In this document: in pieces, positions 1 to 4,997 of the stretch
How positions within the stretch are numbered: the first letter of the stretch is position 1
Layout of the letters: each line of letters starts with the position of its first letter
From: Anaerolineae bacterium CG2_30_64_16
GTDB taxonomy: Bacteria; Chloroflexota; Anaerolineae; CG2-30-64-16
Reading direction: 5' to 3'
Length of the DNA stretch: 6,607 bases
Assembly (NCBI GenBank): GCA_001871755.1
Contig: MNXL01000290.1
Location: 1-6,607, forward strand
The notes under the pieces: generated by a model
The model's input: the letters and a program-made list of their open reading frames with translations, nothing else
Database searches by the model: none
What the model was told of the DNA's origin: nothing
Program-made: the position numbers and the translations under genes

Positions 1-42
1 TTGGAATCTCGGATTTGGGATTTTCGGATTCTCGCTAGCTGT

Positions 43-105
43 GGCCGGTCTCCTGACCGAGCCACCGGAAGGCCCGCCGGTGCGGGCTCGGTCAGGAGAC
101 CGGCC
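43..105. repeat. Perfect 21-bp inverted repeat with nested inner hairpin
   Basis: Arms 43-63 and 85-105 are exact reverse complements. The 21-base spacer holds a second short stem, ACCGG (64-68) with CCGGT (77-81), so the whole can fold into one long hairpin. Each arm also contains a small GGTC-N4-GACC dyad (47-58 and 90-101). No T-run follows on either strand, so it is not a typical intrinsic terminator. It lies about 70 bases before the GH57 start. I infer an interspersed palindromic repeat or a structured 5' region; the neighbouring gene to the left is outside the window. Confidence 0.8.
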
Positions 106-174
106 CGAGCGGGGGACCAATGTGAGTGACATCAAGTCTGTGACCGATCAGTAATCGCCACTCCATAGTTCACC

Positions 175-2475
175 ATGTCTCATCCGCTCTATCTTGCCAT
201 CGTCTGGCACATGCACCAGCCCTACTACCGGGACCCGCGGACCGGCGAGAGCAGTTTGCCGTGGGTTCGGCTGCATACGGCCAAAGACTACCTGCACATG
301 GTCCAGGTGCAAGCCAAATACCCCAAGATCCACACGACCATCAACATGGTGCCCGCGCTGACCGAGCAGATGCAGGCCTGGGCCGAGGGCAGAGAGACAG
401 ACCGTCTGGCCAGCCTGGCCGAACAAACAGACTGGTCGACCGCGGAAAAACGGACGATCCTGAACCTGGCGTACAGCATCGACTGGGACAACGTCATCCG
501 CCGATACGGCCGCTACGCCGAGCTGCTCGACCGCCGGCTCCTGGCGTTGGCCGACCCGGATGCCTTCACCGCCCAGGACTACCGTGATCTGCTGGCGTGG
601 TTCAACCTGGCCTGGATCGATCCAAACTGGCTGGAGCAAGATGCGACGCTGGCCGCGTTGATCGGCAAAGGCCGCGACTTCACCCTGGCCGACCAGCAGA
701 CGATCCACGCCAGGCAGCGCGAGATCGCCGCGGCCGTGCTGCCCCGCTATCGCGAGCTGGCGCAAGGCGGGCAACTCGAAATCAGCACCACCCCTTACTA
801 TCATCCCATCCTGCCGCTGCTCGTCGACACAGGCGCCGCGCGACGGCCCAGCCCCGACCTGCCGCTGCCTGCGCTGCGCTTTGCCGCGCCGGCCGACGCG
901 GCGGCCCAGTTGCAACTGGCTATCGAGGCGCATATCCGGCACTTTAACACACCGCCGCAGGGTTTGTGGCCCCCCGAGGGCGCGGTCTCGCCCGAGATCA
1001 TCCCCATGATCACCGCCGCGGGGTTCCAGTGGCTGGCCACGGACGAGGTCATCCTGGGTCGCAGCCTGGGTCGGCCGTTCGAGCGCGACCTCAAGGACCT
1101 GATCACTGATCCCCGCGCGCTCTACCAGCCCTATCGCGTCCTGGCGGAGAACGAACTGGGGCCGTCGATCATCTTCCGCGATCACGAGCTTTCGGACCGC
1201 ATCGGCTTCCTCTATCAAAAACTGCCCGGCGCGCAGGCCGCGGAGGACCTGATTTACCGCCTGCTGGAGATCCAGAAACGGCTGGATGACCCGGTCAACC
1301 CGTACCTGATCAGCATCATCCTGGACGGCGAGAACTGCTGGGAACACTACGAGCACAACGGGGATGTTTTCCTCAACGCGCTGTACGGCGGGTTGAGCCA
1401 GCGCGAAGACATCCGCACGGTCACCGTGAGCGAATACCTGACGGAGGTGGACCGGCGGCCGGCCGGCACGTTGGCAAAACTGGCCTCCGGCTCCTGGATC
1501 GGCGGCGACTTCACCACCTGGATTGGCGACCCGGAGCACAACCGGGCCTGGGAAACGCTGGCGCGCACGCGAGCGCATCTGATCCGGGTCGAGCAGGCCG
1601 ATCCAGGCCATGCAGGGCTATCAGCGGCCTGGCAGGCGTTGTACGCGGCCGAAGGCAGCGACTGGTTCTGGTGGTATTCGCACCGCAACAGTTCGGATCA
1701 AGACGCGCTGTTCGACCGGCTCTACCGGGACAATCTGGCGGCCGTCTACGAGGCGCTGGGCCACGAGGGCCCTGCCGCGCTCACCCGGCCGATCGCGCAG
1801 GCGCCGGCCGGACCTAAGGAGCAGGCGGCTGTCGGCTACTGTTCGCCGCAACTGACCGCCGCGGCCTACCCGGGTGATGCGTGGGCGCTGGCCGCGACCC
1901 TGCAACCGGCCGCGGCGTCCATGGGTGCGATGCAACGCGCCACCGGGCAGATCGAGCGCTTGTTCATCGGGCACGACGAGCGCAACCTCTACCTGCGGCT
2001 GGACCTGCGCGACAGCCTGGATCGTTACGAGGTGGCGTTCTACCTGAGCCCGACCCCTGGCGTGCCGGTCAACCAACGCATCCGCGGCCGTTACAGCCAG
2101 TCATCCCAGGCGATCCCGGGGCTGGCGTTGGGCTGGCTGATCGAGCGGAGGTCGGGTCAACCCGCGCCGTTCCTGTTCCGTGCGGCCGGGCACGACCAAT
2201 GGCAGTCGGTCTCGCCGGCGCCGGTCGCGACCGGGCCACAAGTGCTGGAGGTCTCGGCGCCGCTGAATGTCCTGGGGATAGCACCGGGGGGGGATGTGAG
2301 CTTGCTGGTCACGCTGGCCCAGCGCGACCAGGTGGTGACCCAACTGCCGGAGCGCGGCATGGCGACGTTCACGCTGGAGCAGTTCGCGTCCCCCGCGCCG
2401 CCCGGCCCGCCGGCCGAACCCGACGTTCCACCATCCAGCGGGGAGCCCTCCCGTGGGAACGCGCCACACATTTGA
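175..2475 (+). CDS. Glycoside hydrolase family 57 protein (alpha-amylase / amylopullulanase-like)
   Basis: This 766-residue enzyme is predicted to cleave or transfer alpha-glucans such as glycogen, starch or maltooligosaccharides by the retaining GH57 mechanism. All five family motifs are visible: region 1 HMHQP (12-16), region 2 GLWPPEGAV (263-271), region 3 WLATDE (286-291) with E291 as presumed nucleophile, region 4 ILDGEN (382-387) with D384 as presumed acid/base, and region 5 SWIGGDFTTWIGDPEHN (440-456). A conserved tail follows at 495-529 (DWFWWYSH, then ALFDRLYRDNLAAVYEALG). Residues about 555-735 look like a beta-sandwich accessory domain (for example RLFIGHDERNLYLRLDLR, 595-612), followed by a Pro-rich end (740-756). 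No signal peptide or membrane helix is seen, so a cytoplasmic location is likely. ATG 175 is the first start after an in-frame TAG at 166-168; no clear Shine-Dalgarno precedes it. Exact substrate (amylopullulanase, alpha-amylase or glucanotransferase) cannot be decided. An 8-G run lies at 2286-2293 without disturbing the frame. Confidence 0.93.
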   Translation: MSHPLYLAIVWHMHQPYYRDPRTGESSLPWVRLHTAKDYLHMVQVQAKYPKIHTTINMVPALTEQMQAWAEGRETDRLASLAEQTDWSTAEKRTILNLAYSIDWDNVIRRYGRYAELLDRRLLALADPDAFTAQDYRDLLAWFNLAWIDPNWLEQDATLAALIGKGRDFTLADQQTIHARQREIAAAVLPRYRELAQGGQLEISTTPYYHPILPLLVDTGAARRPSPDLPLPALRFAAPADAAAQLQLAIEAHIRHFNTPPQGLWPPEGAVSPEIIPMITAAGFQWLATDEVILGRSLGRPFERDLKDLITDPRALYQPYRVLAENELGPSIIFRDHELSDRIGFLYQKLPGAQAAEDLIYRLLEIQKRLDDPVNPYLISIILDGENCWEHYEHNGDVFLNALYGGLSQREDIRTVTVSEYLTEVDRRPAGTLAKLASGSWIGGDFTTWIGDPEHNRAWETLARTRAHLIRVEQADPGHAGLSAAWQALYAAEGSDWFWWYSHRNSSDQDALFDRLYRDNLAAVYEALGHEGPAALTRPIAQAPAGPKEQAAVGYCSPQLTAAAYPGDAWALAATLQPAAASMGAMQRATGQIERLFIGHDERNLYLRLDLRDSLDRYEVAFYLSPTPGVPVNQRIRGRYSQSSQAIPGLALGWLIERRSGQPAPFLFRAAGHDQWQSVSPAPVATGPQVLEVSAPLNVLGIAPGGDVSLLVTLAQRDQVVTQLPERGMATFTLEQFASPAPPGPPAEPDVPPSSGEPSRGNAPHI

Positions 2476-2499
2476 CAACTGCGCCAGGATCACTATAAT
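2472..2499 (+). promoter_or_regulatory. Sigma-70-type promoter of the tRNA-Gly gene
   Basis: A perfect -35 box TTGACA (2472-2477) and a perfect -10 box TATAAT (2494-2499) are separated by 16 bases. Transcription should begin near 2506, a few bases before the mature tRNA 5' end at 2511. The -35 box contains the TGA stop (2473-2475) of the GH57 gene, so the two units abut with no spare sequence. Confidence 0.85.
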
Positions 2500-2510
2500 A
2501 CAGACATCTT

Positions 2511-2582
2511 GCGGGTATAGTTCAGCGGTAGAACGTCAGCTTCCCAAGCTGGATGTCAGGGGTTCGAGTCCCCTTACCCGCT
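2511..2582 (+). tRNA. tRNA-Gly (anticodon CCC)
   Basis: The full cloverleaf can be folded by eye. The acceptor stem GCGGGTA (2511-2517) pairs perfectly with TACCCGC (2575-2581). The D stem is GTTC/GAAC (2520-2523 with 2531-2534), and the anticodon stem TCAGC/GCTGG (2536-2540 with 2548-2552) has one G-T pair. The seven-base loop TTCCCAA gives anticodon CCC at 2543-2545. The T stem AGGGG/CCCCT closes the loop TTCGAGT (2563-2569). The discriminator base is T2582, usual for bacterial glycine tRNAs. CCA is not encoded and must be added after transcription. It reads GGG codons. It has its own promoter and terminator and is monocistronic. Confidence 0.97.
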
Positions 2583-2593
2583 CCTGGATATCG

Positions 2594-2631
2594 GACCTGA
2601 CAGGCTGCGAAAACCTGTCAGGTCTTTTCTT
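2594..2631 (+). terminator. Intrinsic terminator of the tRNA-Gly gene
   Basis: A perfect 11-bp stem, GACCTGACAGG (2594-2604) with CCTGTCAGGTC (2614-2624), closes a 9-base loop and is followed at once by TTTTCTT (2625-2631). It begins 12 bases after the tRNA. The stem sequence resembles an interspersed hairpin I remember from Chloroflexota genomes, which I cannot check here, so a mobile repeat may have been recruited as terminator. Confidence 0.88.
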
Positions 2632-2732
2632 ACCTCTTCCATGCCGAACCTGGAACTCTGCCGGAGGAATAGGCGCCGGAGAGACCACTTCGTGTAAGAT
2701 TTCCGCGCCTGCGAGTCCTCACCTATCTAGCG

Positions 2733-2774
2733 CCGCCACGCGCGAACAGGAGTCTCACTGCTCGCGCGTGGCGG
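2733..2774. repeat. GC-rich 13-bp inverted repeat between convergent units
   Basis: Arms CCGCCACGCGCGA (2733-2745) and TCGCGCGTGGCGG (2762-2774) are perfect reverse complements around a 16-base loop. It lies 22 bases beyond the stop of the minus-strand 66-residue gene and about 100 bases after the tRNA terminator. No T-run follows on either strand, so a role in stopping or protecting the 3' end of the minus-strand transcript is only an inference. The rest of 2632-2796 shows nothing recognisable. Confidence 0.7.
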
Positions 2775-2796
2775 TCTACTCTCATGACTCCGTCCG

Positions 2797-2997
2797 TCAA
2801 TCCTTGCTGATCAACCGGTTCAATACCCCGAGCCCGATCACCGCCAGCAGCAGCACGGCCAACGCACCAAACGCAAACACGGGACCGCGCCACCCCAGCG
2901 TCATCACCCACACCGGAATCGTGATGAAGAGCACCGTGAGGAGTCCGCAGCCGATCTCCTTCACCCCAGCGATGATTTTATGTCGATTTTTCCACAC
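2797..2997 (-). CDS. Small two-helix membrane protein, function unknown
   Basis: This reading frame encodes 66 residues. A short basic N-terminus (MWKNRHKIIAGVKE) precedes two hydrophobic stretches, about 16-34 (GCGLLTVLFITIPVWVMTL) and 38-58 (GPVFAFGALAVLLLAVIGLGV), joined by the tight turn GWR, and it ends in RLISKD. This predicts a helical hairpin in the cytoplasmic membrane. I do not recognise a family. The start is GTG at 2997; the reading frame has a TGA three codons upstream, so it cannot extend further. A weak AAGGTG lies about 11 bases before the start. It follows the 136-residue gene on the same strand after 91 bases that include a hairpin. Clear amphipathic patterning and low GC in the first codons support a real gene. 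Confidence 0.65.
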   Translation of the reverse strand: MWKNRHKIIAGVKEIGCGLLTVLFITIPVWVMTLGWRGPVFAFGALAVLLLAVIGLGVLNRLISKD

Positions 2998-3046
2998 GGC
3001 TGGTCACGCACCTTGAGGGGGTTGGTTGGTAGGAATGAAATTTATT

Positions 3047-3079
3047 AGCCTTGCGAAGGTTCGAAACCTTCGCAAGGCT
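3047..3079. repeat. 15-bp perfect inverted repeat (3-base loop)
   Basis: Arms AGCCTTGCGAAGGTT (3047-3061) and AACCTTCGCAAGGCT (3065-3079) are exact reverse complements around CGA. It begins 9 bases beyond the stop of the minus-strand 136-residue gene. On that strand it is followed by AATAAATTTC rather than a T-run, so it could act as a weak terminator or as a 3'-end stabilising hairpin. The form resembles interspersed hairpins I recall from Chloroflexota; that is memory, not a search. Confidence 0.8.
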
Positions 3080-3088
3080 GTCCAGCGC

Positions 3089-3499
3089 TTACTCGTCGTC
3101 CCAGTCCACGGGTGCAGCGGGCATGTCCACGCGCACGACCTCGCCATGCAGGTCGATGACGACGCGAAAACCCATCATCCCCAGCCACTGGCGGGCATCG
3201 GCCGGCAACCCGTGGTCCAACACCTGCTCCAGATCCAGGTTGCGCAGCGTGGCATCGACCATCGCCTTGGTGAACAGATCGTACTGTCCCATCAGCTTGA
3301 GCATCGCCTCGGCCGCTTCGCCGCGGTGCGCCGCGATCTGCTCAGCAAACTGCGCCAGCACGACCCGATCCACAGCCCGCGCCTCGATGTGACGGCGAAA
3401 GCCCTGGTCATCGATGACATAGTAGGGCGTGGCGCCCACGTAGGCCACCTCAGCCGGTACGTCGTCTTCGGTGACGACCAAACCTTCGAAGAATGCCAC
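3089..3499 (-). CDS. Uncharacterised 136-residue soluble protein
   Basis: I do not recognise this protein. It has no signal peptide or membrane helix. The N-terminal third looks beta-rich (FFEGLVVTEDD, 3-13; EVAYVGATPYYVIDDQGFRRHIEA, 17-40). The middle is helical (DRVVLAQFAEQIAAHRGEAAEAMLKLMGQYDLFTKAMVDATLRNL, 44-88). A further segment, WLGMMGFRVVIDLHGEVVRVDMPAA (105-129), looks like a beta hairpin, and the end is acidic (DWDDE). I chose GTG at 3499. GGGAG (3512-3508) lies 8 bases upstream, and a promoter -10 box at 3542-3537 would put the transcript start near 3530. A TTG at 3532 would give 147 residues but sits at the predicted transcript start with no ribosome site. It appears to be transcribed separately from the operon upstream, and possibly with the 66-residue gene after it. 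Confidence 0.75.
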   Translation of the reverse strand: MAFFEGLVVTEDDVPAEVAYVGATPYYVIDDQGFRRHIEARAVDRVVLAQFAEQIAAHRGEAAEAMLKLMGQYDLFTKAMVDATLRNLDLEQVLDHGLPADARQWLGMMGFRVVIDLHGEVVRVDMPAAPVDWDDE

Positions 3500-3507
3500 G
3501 GCTGTTT

Positions 3508-3512
3508 CTCCC
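3508..3512 (-). promoter_or_regulatory. Ribosome binding site GGGAG that fixes the GTG 3499 start
   Basis: On the minus strand GGGAG (3512 down to 3508) is followed by 8 bases and then GTG at 3499-3497. It lies downstream of the alternative TTG at 3532, so it argues for the shorter 136-residue form. Confidence 0.7.
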
Positions 3513-3536
3513 TGATCCAAGTCGAGATTCAATCAG

Positions 3537-3545
3537 ATTATACCA
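3537..3545 (-). promoter_or_regulatory. Extended -10 promoter for the 136-residue gene
   Basis: On the minus strand the sequence reads TGGTATAAT (3545 down to 3537): a perfect -10 hexamer preceded by the TGn of extended -10 promoters. No good -35 box is present at normal distance, which is tolerated by this promoter class. The predicted start near 3530 leaves a leader of about 30 bases before GTG 3499. Confidence 0.6.
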
Positions 3546-3573
3546 CACTCCAGCGCAACAGGGCCTGTCCTGA

Positions 3574-3690
3574 TATACTGAACGGAAATCAAACGAGTGC
3601 ATTGGAATCGAGGCTTTAGCCGGTTTTTGCGCTTGATTTCCGCCTAAAGGCTCGACTCCGTTTGCACTGCATCCATTTCCGTTCAGTATA
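3574..3690. repeat. 117-bp near-palindromic intergenic element
   Basis: The ends TATACTGAACGGAAAT (3574-3589) and ATTTCCGTTCAGTATA (3675-3690) are perfect 16-bp inverted arms. Further in, the two halves stay partly complementary: AGTGCA with TGCACT, TCGAG with CTCGA, and CTTTAG with CTAAAG, separated by mismatches. The centre is GGTTTTTGCGC. A competing 10-bp stem is also possible: CGGAAATCAA (3583-3592) with TTGATTTCCG (3633-3642). It lies between the stop of the phosphoesterase gene and the promoter of the 136-residue gene, both on the minus strand. No reading frame of note lies inside. I infer a short interspersed (MITE- or REP-like) repeat, perhaps also ending the operon transcript. Confidence 0.8.
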
Positions 3691-3723
3691 GCGCGACTAC
3701 GCCGGTTCAGGGGGTCATGGCCG

Positions 3724-4617
3724 TCAATTGATGTAAGGAAACGCCCAACGCCCGGGGCCATGCGCGGCGTCGTAGGCCCGCTGCGCCTGGCTGATGTCGG
3801 CCAGGGCCTCGGCAGGCTGGTCACGTAGCCACCAGGCAAAATCGGACACCCACGGCAGTGCGCTGACGATCGAGCGCAAGAACATCTCGGCCATCACCCC
3901 GCCGGCCGCCAGCAGACCGGATTCCCGATAGCCGGCCTCGACCAGGCGCACGTCGTAGGGAACGCGCCGGATCTCCGCCCGCCAGCCCGCCTTATCGCCT
4001 TCCAGCCAGGCATAGGCCGCCCGGACGTCACCATCGTAGGACGCGCCGACCGAGCCGGAGTTGATCACCGTCCACCGATCCGTCAGCCCCCGACTTATCA
4101 GCCGCCGGTCTATAAACCGCACCATCGGCTCGTGGGTGTGCCCGCCGGCGACGGTCTCTTCGGCCACCCCGGCCAGATGCCGCGCGATCCACCCCTCCGG
4201 CGAATCGGGCCGAAAACCCACGGAGAACTTGCCGGGGACGCCGTGAAAGAGGTAGAGCGGCGGCGCGGCGGGGAAATCGAGGTGAACCGCCAGCGGCAGA
4301 TCGGTCAACGTCCTGATGTGCTCGGCGGACAGCGTGGCGCGGGTCCACCAGAGCATGGCGTAGCGCTCGCAGTCCGCATAGCGCGGCTCCATGCGCGGGA
4401 CGCCCAGTTGCAGGACCGCGTCATCGTGGTTGCCCATCAACGTCGGCCAGCCGAGAGCCCCGAGCAGGTCTAACACCTCGGCCGACCAGGGGCAGCCGTG
4501 CACGATATCCCCCAGCACGTAGACCGCGTCCGGCGACCGGGCCCGGATGTCGGCCACCACCGCCTCGAACGCGGGCAGGTTGCCGTGGATGTCCGACACC
4601 AACGCAAGAGAGGTCAT
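3724..4617 (-). CDS. Calcineurin-like metallophosphoesterase
   Basis: This is a predicted dinuclear-metal phosphoesterase or phosphodiesterase of 297 residues, probably cytoplasmic. The metal-binding motifs occur in order: DIHGN (D9, H11), GDIVHG (D37), GNHD (N63, H64), FHG (H125) and GGHTH (H160, H162), followed by INSGSVG (185-191). This is the class III / YfcE- and MJ0936-like arrangement. The protein is longer than the minimal members of about 180 residues, with an extra C-terminal part (about 220-297) rich in Ala and Trp. The start used is ATG 4617, whose A is also the last base of the TGA stop of the PII-like gene. A GTG directly before it (4620) would add one residue; both imply translational coupling. 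The natural substrate is unknown. Cyclic or linear nucleotides are plausible in view of its neighbour, but that is inference. Confidence 0.9.
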   Translation of the reverse strand: MTSLALVSDIHGNLPAFEAVVADIRARSPDAVYVLGDIVHGCPWSAEVLDLLGALGWPTLMGNHDDAVLQLGVPRMEPRYADCERYAMLWWTRATLSAEHIRTLTDLPLAVHLDFPAAPPLYLFHGVPGKFSVGFRPDSPEGWIARHLAGVAEETVAGGHTHEPMVRFIDRRLISRGLTDRWTVINSGSVGASYDGDVRAAYAWLEGDKAGWRAEIRRVPYDVRLVEAGYRESGLLAAGGVMAEMFLRSIVSALPWVSDFAWWLRDQPAEALADISQAQRAYDAAHGPGRWAFPYIN

Positions 4618-4991
4618 CACCCGTTTTCGGGCGCGCCGTTGGCCGGTTTACCGCCGCCGCGCACAGCGATCACGGGCAACGCCATGATGATGCCCGTGTA
4701 GGGGTCAGTCAGTGAACCCACGATCGCTTCGGTCGCATCGAAGAGCGCCTCGATGTCCACGTCATCATCAACCACCGTGAACAGGGTGCGGTGCTGGATC
4801 TCCTGGCGCCAGAGGAGGCTGTGTAGCCCTGGGAACAACGGCAGATCATCGCGCGCGCCCATCTGTGAAAGCCGGCCAGCGCCGGAGCTCTCCAAGATCG
4901 TAATCCCTGCCGCGCCCGCGGCCTGCCAGGCCGCCATGACGTCCTGGAGCTTATCTACATCATCGAGGACCATGATGATCATCTTCGCCAT
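4617..4991 (-). CDS. PII-like signalling protein (P-II superfamily)
   Basis: This 124-residue protein fits the PII fold. It shows beta1 KMIIMVLD (3-10), an alpha helix DKLQDVMAAWQAAGAAG (13-29), beta2 ITILESSGAGRL (30-41) ending in a Gly-rich turn like the one before the PII T-loop, and a loop with conserved-looking RDDLPLFPGLHSLL (47-60). It continues with beta3 HRTLFTVVDDD (67-77), a helix DIEALFDATEAIVGSL (79-94), and beta4 TGIIMALPVIAV (99-110) matching the G-I-F-V-x-P-V pattern. The canonical T-loop Tyr is not evident, so uridylylation is doubtful. PII-like proteins are usually trimers that bind nucleotides and bind a partner transporter or enzyme. The gene starts 6 bases after the antiporter stop and overlaps the next gene by one base, so the antiporter is the obvious partner. 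The family call is from pattern recognition, and the ligand is unknown. Confidence 0.8.
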   Translation of the reverse strand: MAKMIIMVLDDVDKLQDVMAAWQAAGAAGITILESSGAGRLSQMGARDDLPLFPGLHSLLWRQEIQHRTLFTVVDDDVDIEALFDATEAIVGSLTDPYTGIIMALPVIAVRGGGKPANGAPENG

Positions 4992-4997
4992 GCCGTG

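Noticed and set aside
148..1611. A 487-codon open frame on the minus strand, antisense to GH57
   Set aside because: It lies opposite a clearly identified enzyme, has a repetitive Gly/Arg/Gln/Val composition and no recognisable domain. It is a by-product of GC-rich codon use in the real gene.
2453..3016. A 187-codon plus-strand frame running through the tRNA and terminator
   Set aside because: It reads across the tRNA-Gly gene and its terminator and opposite the 66-residue membrane protein; its product is a low-complexity Ser/Thr/His mix.
3500..3532. TTG 3532 as start of the 136-residue gene
   Set aside because: It coincides with the predicted transcript start and has no ribosome site, while GTG 3499 has GGGAG at 8 bases.
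2594..3690. The several inverted repeats as a CRISPR array
   Set aside because: The repeats differ in sequence and length and are not regularly spaced; there are no direct repeats with unique spacers.
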